From: Diaporthe sp. PMI_573
Taxonomy: Eukaryota; Ascomycota; Sordariomycetes; Diaporthales; Diaporthaceae
Length of the DNA: 64,000 nt
Reading direction: 5' to 3'
Assembly (NCBI GenBank): GCA_021399435.1
Contig: JAJTUP010000007.1
Location: 1,488,001 to 1,552,000, forward strand
The position numbers and the translations under genes were made by a program. The notes below the pieces were generated by a model, which had not been told where the DNA came from, did no database searches, and saw nothing but the letters and a program-made list of their open reading frames with translations. Shown here one piece after another: positions 12,079-23,346 of the stretch (positions within the stretch are counted from its first letter, which is position 1; each line of letters starts with the position of its first letter).

Positions 12079-13911
12079 ATGGAAGGTGGTTGTTTGCTTA
12101 ACGCACTTCGAACTGGTGCGGTAATATTAGGACCCCTGGTATGGAAAATTCTCATCAGCTTTCTCCTGTGTCTCATGTTCGCTAATTGCCCGGAACCCAG
12201 TTGTTTCTCGTCATAATATCGCGAACTATCCTTCATCCCCTCAAGAAGTTTCCTGGACCACTCGCCGCCAAACTCACTAACGGCTACGGTGGTTACTATT
12301 CACTGAAGCGACGACTTCATCTCCAGACATACCAAAATCACCTGAAATATGGTACGAGATTCTGGGTGTGCGTTTTTCAGTATCGAATCACTGACTCGAG
12401 AGCGTCTCACAGGTCCCGTTGTGCGACAGGCTCCGAACCGCTTGACCTTCAACACGGTGACTGCTCTTCAAGGTATTCAACGTCTTGCCCTACTCTGCGT
12501 GCGCTGACGAGAAAGCTAAATCTGTGTTTTTCGAAGAAATCTACCTGAACACAGGCGTCAGGAAAGGAGATGCCTACCTCGGTGCCCGCCTCAGCGGTCA
12601 GCCAAACATCTTCGATGTCCTGGACAAACGTGAAGCTAGTCGGAAACGCAGGACCATCGGTCAAGCACTATCAGAACGATCCATGCAGAGTTTCGAAGCC
12701 ACGATGATCTCCCAAGTGGACGTTTTTCTAAGAGAGCTTCTGCGCTCCAGCCGGCAACAGGAGAATGTCAACATGTCGCTCAGCTGCTACCGGCTAGCCG
12801 GGGACATCATCTGCCAGCTTGCTTTCGGATACCCTCTCAACACGCAGACCGAGCCTACTAACCGACCCTTCTTGGATGCCATGGGAGCTATCAACTCCCG
12901 GGTTAGTCTCTACATGGCTTGGCCTGCTACCTCCGTTGTGCTTGATCCCCTCGTGAAGTGGCTTGGTAAGAAGAAGGTCGCAGAGTTCCGCAAATCTGTG
13001 TTTGCGATGATCCACGCTCGTACAGCCATGGAAAAAGACGCCCAGCATGACCTCTACGCCATTGCTCTCAGTGATAAGGCTGGAGATGGAGGAGAATCAT
13101 CAGACGAGGGCCTCCACGGAAGTGAGCTATGGGCTGAGGCCACTTTCTTCATCAATGCAGGTAAGATTGCCACAATCTTCCCTGCCTTGCTCTTTGATGC
13201 TGACAAATATTTCTCAAAGGGGGCACTACGACGTCGTCTACAATGACTGCGGTCTACTTCTATCTCTCATGCAACCCAGACGCCTATGACCAGCTCGCCG
13301 CCGAAGTCCGCACAACCTTCTCCTCAGGCGCAGAGATCTGCAACGGGCGGAAACTCAAATCCTGCGTATACCTCCGCGCAGTCATCGACGAGACCCTCAG
13401 GATAGCCCCATCGTCCCTGGGAACACTCTGGCGTCAGCAGGACACGTCCACCCCGTCTAATGCCAACAAACCGTTCCTCGTGGACGGGCACGTCATCCCT
13501 CCGGGCGTGCAAGTCGGCATCAACCCCTACACTCTGATGCACAACGAAGAGTATTTCCCGGAGCCGTTCCAGTTCAAACCTGAGAGGTGGCTGGGCCCGG
13601 AAGACTCGGCCCAGTTGCGGATGATGAGACGAGCTCACGCGCCCTTCGCGCTGGGCGACCGTGGATGTGCTGGCAAGGCGATGGCATACCTTGAAATCAG
13701 CCTTATGCTGGCCAAGAGTCTATGGTATTTCGACTTTGAGAGGGCCCCGGGCGTGGCTGGACAATTGGGCAGTGGTGGGCAGGCGAATTTCAAGGGAGAG
13801 GCTGGTCGGCAGAGGAACGATGAGTTTCAGCTTTTTGATATGATCACAGCCGCACACGATGGACCACTCCTTACCTTCAAGCCACGAGGAGGCTTTTGGA
13901 AAGACCTGTAA
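12079..13911 (+). CDS. Cytochrome P450 monooxygenase
   Basis: Proposed exons are 12079-12138, 12201-12351, 12413-12472, 12516-13160 and 13220-13911 (about 535 residues). An N-terminal hydrophobic anchor spans the first junction and precedes the hinge HPLKKFPGPLAAK. The I-helix region reads FFINAGGTTTSSTM. The ExxR motif is ETLR (363-366), followed by FKPERW and the heme-binding loop FALGDRGCAGK with Cys455. It would be an ER-membrane haem-thiolate oxygenase needing a P450 reductase; its substrate is unknown. It lies 17 kb from the polyketide cluster beside an amidohydrolase, so I do not assign it to that cluster. The third intron (12473-12515) would be only 43 nt with a weak GTATTC donor, and it deletes the 'DIY' stretch expected after TALQ. 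A small indel there is an alternative, so the gene may be damaged. Confidence 0.8.
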
Positions 13912-15102
13912 TTTCTGGATTATTCATGCTTACTAGCTGTGTGTAAACTCCAATTCCACCTAGACAGGATAATCGATTGGGCTTACAGTGTCTACCACAC
14001 CGTGTTTTGTTGCACCACAGAAGAGATCACCATGGAGTTCTATCTCCTACCAAGATACTGCTCCAGGATGGTTTCTCAACGGCTTCACAGGGTATATAAA
14101 CCTCACCCTTGACCTATCAGATAGATACTCGTGATCGTGGTCTAGCAAATGGGGAGGGGGCACAAAAGTGGTCATGAAGTTGAAAAGTGGTTACGGAGAG
14201 GTCATTTCGTACCATTGGCCCTTAGGAAGGGGAAGGGGGAAATGACTTTGCTTCCCCCCTTTATTTATCAAGTCTGAACCTGAATTGCCCATCTCCAACA
14301 AGTTCAAGAGTAGGTTCAGAATCTGAATAGGAGCTTCAAGATTCAATACTGTCGATTCAGAGCCTCAAAAGCCTTGATTTCAAAAATAGATCTAGAAGGA
14401 AGGGATAGAGGGTTTTCTTTCTCGGTCAGCCAGCATCTCAAAGTAGAAGGGACAGTTTGTAGAAATCACAACTAAATATTCACATCTTGAAGGGGCCCGC
14501 CTCGGGGAAAGGAAGCTCTTCAACCACATCAAATTTCGTCCAAAGACTCATTCTACTCCACGAACCATTTTACAAATTCATTTAGGCTGACCTATTGATT
14601 TATATCGAATAGAACTTGGGAGCGAGGACAAATTCGTGGTGACTAACTACTGTGAGGGTATGAAGAATCTAGGAATTGAGAGATGGATGGGAAAGCTTGG
14701 CGCGTCCACAGTAACCGCTCGTGCGGCGCATCCACGCCCGGTGTAGTAGAGGAATACCGGTGTGAGATTGAGAGGGCATAGAGGATGCGATGTCTGATGC
14801 AAGCCTGGGAATACTTGTAATCATATGGGTGGACATGAGCGAACGAATGAGTTTTTATGTGCATCAAGGCAAGCACAAGTCCATTACCTCGATGTCGAGT
14901 GAATCCTTCCATCGCAAATCGGGACGTAAACCCCGCTGGCCGGGGCCGGAGCCCGCCCAAACCGGCACGACTCGACCGGCCGGAGCACTCGACAGAGCTC
15001 CCGGCATCTCGAACCGCCTGACCAAATGCATCTGCCCTCCGTCCACATCCAGCGCTCACCCCCTACCCAACCCAAAGCCCAGAGTGGCCGTTCTCGCCCA
15101 AA
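13912..15102. other. Intergenic, no gene seen
   Basis: Moderately AT-rich DNA with short direct echoes (TTCAGA/TTCAAG around 14300-14370) but no coding signal. GC content rises sharply from about 14900 into the M81 gene. Confidence 0.45.
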
Positions 15103-16680
15103 ATGTCCACCCCCCGCAAACCAACAATAGCAATAGCAGGCCTAGCAATAGAAACCTCAACCTTCCACACCGGGCGCACCAGCGCAGAGGACTTCCACCC
15201 CCGCCTAGGCACAGCCGAGATAGCAACCTACCACGCCGCAGTCCTCGGCCCAGACCAACCCCTCCACAGCGCCGCAAACTGGAAAGGCGCGCTCATCGGC
15301 CACGCCCTCCCCGGCGGCGCAGTCACCCACACAGCCTACACCACCCTAGAGGCAGACCTCCTAAGCCGCCTACAAGACATAGTGACAGCCCACGCGGCCG
15401 AAAACGACGGCGCCCCGCTGGACGGGCTATGGCTCGACATCCACGGCGCGATGTGCGTGGCCAGTCCCGGGCCCGGAGATGCGGAGGCGTACCTGCTTCG
15501 AAAGATCCGGCAGGTCGTGGGGCCGGAGTGTGTGGTCAGCGCGAGCATGGACCTCCACGGCAACGTGTCGCGCGAGCTGGCGCACATGTGCGACATCCTC
15601 ACGTGCTACCGGACGGCGCCGCACGTGGACGTCGTGGAGACGCGGAGGCGGGCGTGCGAGAACCTGCTCGCGGTTCTGCGGCGGCGTGACGAGGCCGGCA
15701 CGCACAAAGCCTTCAGGCCGGTCAAGGCGTGGGTCCCCGTCCCGATCCTTCTCCCCGGCGAGCAGACGAGCACGCGGGACGAGCCGGCGCGGTCCATCTA
15801 CGCCGCCGTGCCGCGGGTGGAGGCCACGGAGGGTGTGCTAGATGCCGCGGTGTGGGTGGGTTATGCGTGGGCCGACGAGCCGCGGAACCGGGCCGCGGTC
15901 GTGGTCACGGGGTGGGACCAGGGCGCCGTGGCGCGCGGGGCGGAGGAGCTGGCGCGGCTGTTCTGGGAGAGCAGGGACGGGTTCCACTTTGTCGCGCCCA
16001 CGGGGAGCATGGCTGAGTGTCTGGACACTGGGCTCAAGGACGAGACCAAGAGGCCGTTTTTCATCAGCGACTCGGGGGATAATCCCACCGCCGGGGGTAG
16101 TGGGTATAACACCTGGGGCCTGGCGAGGGTACTGGAAAGGGAAGAGTTTAAGGGCCCCGAGGGCCCGCAGGTGATCTACGCCAGTGTCCCGAGCACCGGG
16201 AACGAGATCTTCGGGGACGCCGTCGTCGGGGCTATGGTGACGGTGACGGTCGGCCGTGGTGAGGAGGGCGGGCTCGAGGGGCCGCTGACGATGACGGGGC
16301 GGGTGCACAGTGTCAAGCGTGGTGACAAGGACGCCGGGACGGAGGTTGTCCTGCAGGTTGGCAGTGTGTTCGCCATCCTGACGGACAAGAGGAAGCCGTA
16401 CCACAAGGAGAAGGACTTTACTGATCTTGACCTCGAGCCACGGAAAGCCGACATTGTCATTGTCAAGATTGGGTACCTTGAGCCAGAGCTCTACGACATG
16501 GCCAAGGACTGGATGTTGGGCCTCACGCCTGGAGGGGTGGACCAGGATTTGGTCAGACTGGGACACCAGGAGATCAGGAGGCCGATGTGGCCATTTGACA
16601 AGACTTTCGAGAAGGAGCCGGATCTGTCGGCGAGGTTCATTGCAATGTCCAACGAGCCTCTGGATGGCCCCGACGAATAG
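15103..16680 (+). CDS. M81 family metallopeptidase / MlrC (microcystinase C)-like protein
   Basis: A single exon of 525 residues beginning MSTPRKPTIAIAGLAIETST. Two metal-site motifs of the MlrC family are visible: LDIHGAM (Asp112, His114) and MDLHGN (Asp150, His152). They are followed by YRTAPHVDVVETRRRA. The GDNPTAGGSG segment (a family DxxGGG-type loop) and the C-terminal half match the two-domain MlrC architecture in order and length. MlrC was named for hydrolysing linear microcystin products, but fungi with this gene generally have no such substrate; the natural substrate is probably another small peptide or amide. No signal peptide is seen, so it is likely cytosolic. Coding DNA is very GC-rich (third-position bias), unlike the flanks. 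The neighbours do not suggest a pathway. Confidence 0.85.
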   Translation: MSTPRKPTIAIAGLAIETSTFHTGRTSAEDFHPRLGTAEIATYHAAVLGPDQPLHSAANWKGALIGHALPGGAVTHTAYTTLEADLLSRLQDIVTAHAAENDGAPLDGLWLDIHGAMCVASPGPGDAEAYLLRKIRQVVGPECVVSASMDLHGNVSRELAHMCDILTCYRTAPHVDVVETRRRACENLLAVLRRRDEAGTHKAFRPVKAWVPVPILLPGEQTSTRDEPARSIYAAVPRVEATEGVLDAAVWVGYAWADEPRNRAAVVVTGWDQGAVARGAEELARLFWESRDGFHFVAPTGSMAECLDTGLKDETKRPFFISDSGDNPTAGGSGYNTWGLARVLEREEFKGPEGPQVIYASVPSTGNEIFGDAVVGAMVTVTVGRGEEGGLEGPLTMTGRVHSVKRGDKDAGTEVVLQVGSVFAILTDKRKPYHKEKDFTDLDLEPRKADIVIVKIGYLEPELYDMAKDWMLGLTPGGVDQDLVRLGHQEIRRPMWPFDKTFEKEPDLSARFIAMSNEPLDGPDE

Positions 16681-17305
16681 ACTGCAGGGGCTTTCGAAGA
16701 CGACGTGTACACAGGCACGGCTTCATGGTCTAACATGTGAGGCAAGGGAGAATATGTATAATAACATTATAATGAACTGTTTTCTATGAAATGATATGTG
16801 CTGAAGGTGGTGCCCATAGGGTGGAGGGCATCCACATGCTGGTATGTGCTCCTCCGTGCCGTCGGATCAGACAGCAGTATGATCGCCCGCATGGACTGCG
16901 TAGGCACCGGCGCCATTATGTTGTGCAGCGGCTATGGACCGGTGGCAGAATGGGTCTGGAACCGGCCTCGCTGTGGGGGTGAGTCTGATAGACTGACGGG
17001 CTCGCGCGTGATGAAACTGCGAGGCAGGTGTCACAGCATAGAGTGGTTGTGTCAGAGCCCTGCGCTGCTCTCTTGGTCCGCCCCACAAAGACTGTTTCCA
17101 GCCCCGGACCTTGGCCGAAGCCAGCATCCACCTCGAGTGCGACATACCCGATGCTTTGGGAAAGGACATCTGAATCTCCTGCGATCCGAGATGGGCGATT
17201 GACGATTTTGGTGGACAAGAGATCTGGGTGGGTGCTTTGGTCGGAAATGACCCGGATGTAATTAGGCGTTGGAAGACGGGCGGTTCGATGAGATGGATGC
17301 AGGCC
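16681..17305. other. Intergenic, 3' sides of convergent genes
   Basis: Lies between the end of the M81 gene (+) and the end of the small secreted peptide gene (-). No coding region supported. Confidence 0.45.
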
Positions 17306-17561
17306 TCAGATGCCCTGAACTGCGTTGAAGTGGCCGCGCCTCAAGAGTGACAATGTGTCTCGTCCCAGGATATCGTCAGGGCGCACGATGCTCTGGGTGC
17401 AGGTCATTAGCAATGGTGCTGTCTGAGTGATTGAGGCATCATGTCATCCTTACCTTGACGGCCAGCTTGCCGGTGGGTTCTCTGCCCATTTGCAGGTAAG
17501 CAACAGGTGCAGCCAGAGTGCACGAGGCCATGATGGAGACAAGGAGGACGGAGAATTGCAT
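17306..17561 (-). CDS. Small secreted peptide, novel
   Basis: On the minus strand an ATG at 17561 opens a classical signal peptide, MQFSVLLVSIMASCTLAAPV, with likely cleavage after TLAA. Exon 1 (17454-17561) ends in phase 0 at a GTAAGG donor. A 61 nt intron with a GCTAATGAC branch region ends at CACCCAG. Exon 2 (17306-17392) stays open for 28 codons to a TGA. The product is 64 residues, about 46 after cleavage. It has no cysteine in the mature part, which argues against a disulfide-rich effector. A dibasic RR (LSLLRRGHFN) near the C-terminus could be a Kex2-type site and would release GHFNAVQGI. I do not recognise a family. It could be a secreted peptide or effector-like protein, a peptide-signal precursor, or a chance reading. 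The intact splice and signal peptide make it worth listing. Confidence 0.5.
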
Positions 17562-18686
17562 CGTGGAGGATTGTCGATATAGATCGGATAATTCGGTAGG
17601 CAATATAGGATCTGCGTTGATAGGCAGGCAGACAGTCCAGCTGTATGGGTTGGTCCAGCAACGCGACAGAGAGAAAAGAAGGTAAGGGTCGGGATGATGA
17701 ACTCTCACCCGCCCATCATCGAGGCAGTGCAGCTGTCAAGTCTTAAATGTCAATTCGATGGGGAAAATGGGTCTTCTCCAAATAATTAACAGAAGTGGTA
17801 ATGTGCTCGCATCGTTCTCGCATCGAGCGGCACTTGTCCGGCTGGCGAAGGCATCGAGTGGTGGGCAGACTGGCGAAGGCTCCGCTGTCTGTTTCAACTG
17901 TCTCGGGGGGGCGCATTGTGACAGGCGTCTCAACCATGGGACGACATCTCAACAGCTCACTGGAGCTGGCAAGTGTAGCGACAAGCCGATGTGGGCGGCG
18001 GACATGTTCCTAGCCTGCCAAGAGGTAGATCATTTCGCCCTGGAGGCCCGAAGGACTCGATTAGGGGGTTCAATCTGGTGAAGCGAGGAGATGGTGAGGG
18101 AGGTGAGGGAGGTCGGGATCGACCCGTCGTCCCATCGACGGTTTGGAGATGGTGTTTCGTATGCGAGATGGGAGGCGACTCTTGAGTTATTTCTTGCGTC
18201 TCTGTGCTGCATTGGCGGCTGCATTGGCGGCTGCACTTGCGGCGTGCATAAGCTTGTCGGGGTGCACGGTTACAGCATGCTGGACAAGCTGACGACAGTC
18301 GTGTCTGTCTCTGCAAATGCAGAGGAATAAATCTGAGATGTGATCAAGGGGCGATGGACGGGGGAGGGTGGTGTGGGTTGCTGGCTCCCCTAACCCGGAG
18401 GATAGATAGATAAGCGATAAAGCAACAGCTTGTTAACAGCCAGACTGAGCCAGTCAGACAGTTTCGTGCCTGAGGCAACACACTCCCAATGGAGGGGGCC
18501 TGGCCCGCGCAGGGTAGCGCGGGGTAAGAAAATTTCCCAACCAACCTCACCCTATCTGTTTCTTGCTGTGTTTTCCTTGGGCAGCGACAACAATCTCGAA
18601 CGACTTCTCTCGCAGCTTCACCTCATCCATCCGCATTTGATACCCGTCCCGATCAGCTCTTTTTCAATCCCACACAAACCGTCAGA
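17562..18686. other. Intergenic, shared upstream region
   Basis: The divergent upstream region between the secreted-peptide gene (-) and eEF1B-beta (+). The stretch just before 18687 is pyrimidine-rich, as is usual for highly expressed fungal housekeeping promoters. A short direct repeat of GCTGCATTGGCG occurs near 18208-18232. No further gene was found. Confidence 0.5.
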
Positions 18687-19738
18687 ATGGGTTTCACCGA
18701 TCTCGTCAGCGACGCCGGCCTGACCGTGCTCAACAGCTACCTGACCACCCGCTCTTACATTGTCGGGTACGTTGCCGCTTCCAGACTCCAGACATCTCCC
18801 AGACATGTGCACTCCTCTCCCCCCTTCGCGTGATGACTGCTAGGATGAGACCTGCGCATGAACACGAGGCCCAGCAACTCCTGTTGCACCTCGGAAACCA
18901 TCTGCACCGAAGTCTACTCCCCCTGCCTGGCCCGCCTCGGCCACGTTCCTATGCTACCACCAGCCAGCCTGATACTGCCTTATTCTTCTTCCTCAAGCTA
19001 ACAGAACTCCACCGATAGCCACTCTGCCACCCAGGCCGACGTTGCCACCTTCAAGGCCATCTCCTCCGCCCCTGACGCCTCCAAGTACCCCAACGCCGCC
19101 CGGTGGTACAAGCACATCGCCTCCTACGAGTCCGAGTTCCCCACCCTCTCCGGCGATGCCTCCAAGCCCTACACCGCCTACGGCCCAGAGGTCGCCGCGG
19201 TCACCTTGAACCCCGCCAAGGCCCCCGCCGCCGACGATGATGACGACGACGTCGACCTGTTCGGCTCCGACGACGAGGAGGAGGACGCCGAGGCCGCCCG
19301 TATCCGCGAGGAGCGTCTGGAGGAGTACCGCAAGAAGAAGGAGGGCAAGACGAAGCCCGCCGCCAAGTCCGTCGTCACGATGGACGTCAAGCCTTGGGGT
19401 ATGTTTTTCTCTCTCCCTGGGTTTCTGGACGACAAATGCTGCTCTTGCTCGTTGTTATGAGGAGAGAGGCCGGGGGGACCGATTTGCTAACGTGATAAAT
19501 TCCTGCAGATGATGAGACCGACCTGGTCGCCCTCGAGGCCTCCGTGCGTTCCATCGAGAAGGACGGTCTGGTCTGGGGTGCCTCCAAGCTCGTCGCCGTC
19601 GGCTTCGGCATCAAGAAGCTGCAGATCAACCTCGTCGTCGAGGACGACAAGGTCTCCCTCGAGGAGCTCGAGGAGCAGCTCGTCGCCTTCGAGGACTACG
19701 TCCAGTCCGCCGACGTCGTCGCCATGCAGAAGCTGTAA
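18687..19738 (+). CDS. EFB1: Translation elongation factor 1-beta (eEF1B-beta)
   Basis: Three exons (18687-18766, 19019-19398, 19509-19738) give 229 residues, the usual length for this factor. It is the guanine-nucleotide exchange factor that reloads eEF1A with GTP during translation elongation in the cytosol. The N-terminal GST-C-like part begins [20 protein letters not shown] central acidic linker reads [20 protein letters not shown]. The C-terminal exchange domain has [30 protein letters not shown] and VDEDKV-type sequence, ending near [11 protein letters not shown]. The first intron is long (252 nt), typical of fungal EF1B and ribosomal genes. It is a conserved core gene and anchors the window as nuclear ascomycete DNA. 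Confidence 0.97.
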
Positions 19739-20873
19739 GAAAACCTCAGCTGTCCTGGCTGGTGGTGGGGAGGTTTCGCAATGGGACATATAAAAACAAA
19801 AGAAATTTGATGCTGTCGAGAGACGGCTATGACTGAACATGGAGAATAATGATGGTGTCTATCTACGCCGCCTGCCTGTCAAGCTGAGCGCCCGAGAGTA
19901 GAATGCGTCAGTAAAAAGCATGAAAACCAAATGCAATGAAACGCAATAGACAGGGTTACCATGGCGAAATATCTCGCGGGCTTGGTGCTTGCTGTTCCCA
20001 CAATGATACCTTTTTGGTCTTGCCTGTGCTTACCACTTCTACAGAACCTGTGGGATTTCTGCCGCCGTTCAATAATCTTCAGTCCCGCCCCAGGAAGCTG
20101 CGTGTGTTTGGTCTGGCCGGGGAGCCACACTGAAATTGTGCCCTGGATCTCTATATCCAGAGCAGGACGTTCCATCGCCATCCAGTGCGAAGGTCACTAA
20201 TTTCCTACGCCGCCGTTCGGCCTCTGGGCGACGCCAAACCTGCTGGAACAGAAGCAGTCAGTCACTGCAATGTGGTTCCGCCGGTTCTATGCCTCAACTA
20301 AGCTCCAGCTACAGAATTAACGAAACGCCAACGTACAAGCTCGCACCCACGGCGTCTTGGGCTGGCCATTCTCTAAGGGCAATAAAGTTGTGCGGGACGT
20401 GTCTACCAAATTCAACGGAGGCAGAACCAGGCCAACCCAGGAGTAATTATTGCATCAGCCAGAAGCTAACATATGGAGAGCTAGCGTACAGTAACGCTCA
20501 TTCAACTGTCCACTGCTCGGTTCATCTACGAAAGGCGTCGAGTGGTACCGGTCTGCCAAAGCCCCTCATGGGGCTTAAACATGAGCCACACATACTAGCA
20601 TAGCCCCATCGATGATAGTGGCAGCCGGCCGCGAAAGACATGAAATGGACATGAATACATGCGCCGCCGCCAGGCTAAGCTGAGTAATATCCGTGATCCG
20701 CTGTTAGACTAGGACGCCGTTGTTGCTACTGAGGCCTCAACTTGTAAATTGAAGGAAATGGAGAATTCGGAATTTAAATAAATGTGATGATAGCAATTGC
20801 GAGGATTCAAAGACACGCATCCTGTGTTCCCCATCTCTTCATGCAAAAAAGCCTACGTTATCAGAATCCGACC
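19739..20873. other. Intergenic, no gene seen
   Basis: Holds the 3' UTR of eEF1B and the upstream region of the next gene. A long open stretch at 20136-20603 (+) has no family features and is not supported. Confidence 0.5.
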
Positions 20874-21962
20874 ATGGCGTCCTTCGATTTGCTCGCCCTC
20901 CCCGGCGAGCTGCGAAACCAAATCTATCGGCTCGCACTCACGACCGATCCCTCCCAACTGGACCGACAGCACAAGTACGACTGCGACTGGTGCACGTGGC
21001 ACCCGGACGACATGCAGAATCCAGTCTTCGACAAGCACCACCGGAGGCAGCCGAACTGCAACAAATGCTGGGCCCGCAGCGGCCTCGCCCTCCTCCTGGC
21101 CAACCGGCAAATCAACCAAGAGTCCGCCCCGATCTTCTGGGCCGAGAACCACTTCACGTTCCGAGGCCTCGGGTCTTTCTCCACCACTGTGGATAATTGC
21201 CCGCGGCCTAGATACCGGAAGATGATAACCCACATCACCGTCCTCCGAGATCATAGTTCATCGTGCTTCGATAACAACAATGCGTTTTGGCACGCGCTGT
21301 TCCAATGCAAAGGCCTCCGCACCTTGGAAATACCGTCCTGTCTGCGGCCTCCCCCCCACGCGCCGACGACAGAGCATCCCGACCCGGAGACTGGTGGCTG
21401 GGGCCACTTCAGAACCATGCTGCCCAATCTGAAGACATTGTCATGGATCATATGGATCGGTCATATCACAGATCACACTTTTCCAGCGTTCCCGTTGTCA
21501 TATAAAGTGACCAAGTCCTTGGACATAGAAGGGCTGTCGCCGGAGCAGCTCAAAGCTGCCGCTCCACAGGCTGATGCCAACGCCGGTACATTTTATTGTC
21601 CCTTGTGCGTAGACTCCTCTTACCCACGGGCTCTAGGCCATTGTATCTCCCATAAGCTCTGGAGGGCCCACAGGCCTGTGAGCACAGGAAGGCCTCACGA
21701 GTACGGCTGCGTGGAGCGTCAAGGACCTAGGATGGTGACCTGGACGGTTCAGGAATACTTATGGCGGTTGAGCCGCGAGGAAATCGCTCGGAACGCCAGG
21801 CTCAAAGCACGAGACGAGAAGCTGAAGAAGGAGGGGGGAACTGGGTTCCTGGGAAGTCTGGGTGGTATGTTGATTAAGCTCCTGCTCCTCAGCCTCGTTT
21901 GGGGCAGGTCTGACAGGGTTAGGGCAGTGGAGCTAACGGACATTCTCGCGCCTCGGGTTTAG
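20874..21962 (+). CDS. Fungal LPxELRNxIY-type (F-box/2EXR-like) hypothetical protein
   Basis: A single exon of 362 residues from the ATG in a good context (ACCATGGCG) at 20874. An upstream in-frame ATG at 20784 is possible but less likely. The N-terminus, FDLLALPGELRNQIYRLAL, is the signature of a large fungal family of unknown role that resembles F-box or 2EXR domains. A CDWCTW...CNKCW pair of CxxC motifs follows (about residues 36-65) and could bind zinc. The mid-region LLLANRQINQESAPIFWAEN is also typical of the family. Near the C-terminus is a hydrophobic stretch, MLIKLLLLSLVW, that could be a tail anchor. No catalytic motif is seen. Function unknown; F-box-like adaptor activity is only a possibility. 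Confidence 0.75.
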   Translation: MASFDLLALPGELRNQIYRLALTTDPSQLDRQHKYDCDWCTWHPDDMQNPVFDKHHRRQPNCNKCWARSGLALLLANRQINQESAPIFWAENHFTFRGLGSFSTTVDNCPRPRYRKMITHITVLRDHSSSCFDNNNAFWHALFQCKGLRTLEIPSCLRPPPHAPTTEHPDPETGGWGHFRTMLPNLKTLSWIIWIGHITDHTFPAFPLSYKVTKSLDIEGLSPEQLKAAAPQADANAGTFYCPLCVDSSYPRALGHCISHKLWRAHRPVSTGRPHEYGCVERQGPRMVTWTVQEYLWRLSREEIARNARLKARDEKLKKEGGTGFLGSLGGMLIKLLLLSLVWGRSDRVRAVELTDILAPRV

Positions 21963-22199
21963 ATTGCTAAATGGAGTTCTGAGTTTGTCATGACGATGAC
22001 CTCGCGCCGATCATGGAACTGGTAAGCAGCGGATTTAAGGACTAGCCTCCGTTGTCGCCCCGGGACTACAAAACCACACCTGGCCCAGCTCAACCAAAGT
22101 GCATTTAATTCGAAACAAAAACCATAACCGAACCACCGCATCATTCCTTAGAACCAACACAGCCAACAGCCAGAGTTTAACCAAAAAAAAAAAAAAACA

Positions 22200-22943
22200 A
22201 TGGCCCGCATCTTCATCACCGGCTCCTCCGACGGCCTCGGCTCCCTGACAGCCCAGCGCCTCATCAAGCAAGGCCACTCGGTAGTCCTGCACGCGCGCAG
22301 CACCCAGCGCGCAGCAGACGCCGCAAAGGCCTGCCCGGGGTCAGACGCCGTGCTCGTGGCGGACCTGACCTCCATCGACGAGACGAAAGCCCTGGCCGCG
22401 GAGGCCAACAAGCTGGGGCCCTTCGACGCGGTGGTGCACAACGCGGGCCTGTTCACGGGGTTCGAGAAGGTCACCGGCAAGTCCGGGCTGCCGAGCCTGT
22501 TCACCGTCAACGTGCTCGCGCCCTACATCCTGACGGGCCTGATGGAGCGGCCAAAGAGGCTCGTCTACGTCAGCTCGGGCTTGCACCAGGCCGGGACCGC
22601 GCGGCTGGACTCGCTCGAGGGGTCTGTGTACGCCGACTCGAAGCTGCACGATATCATGCTCGCCAAGGCGTTTGGGAGGCGGTTCGCGGGCGTCGAGAGT
22701 AATTCTGTTGACCCCGGCTGGGTGCCGACCAAGATGGGCGGGAGCGGTGCGACGGGGGACATCGAGGAGAGCATCAAGACTTTTGCGATGCTGGCGCTGG
22801 GTGAGGGTGCTGCTAAGGGCAAGACGGGGAAGTACTTTTACAGCAGCAAGGAGGTGCCGTGCCTGGAGGCTGCAAATGACGAGGCGGCGCAGGATGGGCT
22901 TTTGAAGAGGTTGGCTGAGATCAGTGGCGTTGAGGTGCCTTAA
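22200..22943 (+). CDS. Short-chain dehydrogenase/reductase
   Basis: A single exon of 247 residues whose ATG follows a run of about 15 A and CA. The nucleotide-binding motif is ITGSSDGLG near residue 6. HNAG at about 80-83 is the NNAG variant. The catalytic serine is in YVSSG and the tyrosine and lysine in VYADSK (YxxxK), so the active site looks complete. VDPGWVPTKMGG is the usual loop after it. It should be a cytosolic NAD(P)H-dependent oxidoreductase; the substrate is unknown. The intergenic gap to the preceding gene is only 237 bp. It is 6.9 kb from the next cluster gene, separated by mobile and HET-like DNA, so a role in the polyketide cluster is not indicated. Confidence 0.9.
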   Translation: MARIFITGSSDGLGSLTAQRLIKQGHSVVLHARSTQRAADAAKACPGSDAVLVADLTSIDETKALAAEANKLGPFDAVVHNAGLFTGFEKVTGKSGLPSLFTVNVLAPYILTGLMERPKRLVYVSSGLHQAGTARLDSLEGSVYADSKLHDIMLAKAFGRRFAGVESNSVDPGWVPTKMGGSGATGDIEESIKTFAMLALGEGAAKGKTGKYFYSSKEVPCLEAANDEAAQDGLLKRLAEISGVEVP

Positions 22944-23261
22944 TAGGGCCCAACAAAATAGCGATAGTTCCGTCTGAATTACATGACTTTAAGATAATCT
23001 CCGTGTTTTACGCATGAGCTCTCTGTGATGAATCAAATCTAATTATCAAGCCATAACAAGGTGAAGGGAATCTACAGAGTACACATTCATCGTAGCCGAA
23101 TGCAACCTCACTTACACGACCGGGGGTTCGAGCACACTTCCCTGCCCCAGAAGAGGATCGGCGACCCTTGTTGAGTTCAGAAAGTGACCTATTTTGGCGG
23201 AAACAGTTTCGGCAAGACGTTCCAAATTCCAAAGACCCTGTCAAATATCTATCATGAGCTT
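22944..23261. other. Intergenic
   Basis: The 3' flank of the SDR gene up to the inverted-repeat element. No feature recognised. Confidence 0.4.
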
Positions 23262-23346
23262 TGCTCCGGTGTACGCTACGCAGCCACGGCGTCTATCCCC
23301 TAACATCCTCCTGTAGGTTGACCTCTTTTAGAGCAGCCTCACTAGG

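Noticed and set aside
12079..13911. Including the 12-14 kb P450 and the amidohydrolase in the polyketide cluster
   Set aside because: They are 16-20 kb away across a housekeeping gene and mobile/HET debris, and I found no AflR-type site near them.
14790..15689. 299-codon frame overlapping the M81 gene start
   Set aside because: Pro/Arg-rich shadow of the GC-rich M81 reading frame; the M81 frame carries the conserved motifs.
20136..20603. 155-codon open frame between eEF1B and the next gene
   Set aside because: Composition looks non-coding, no domain pattern, no convincing promoter or splice context.
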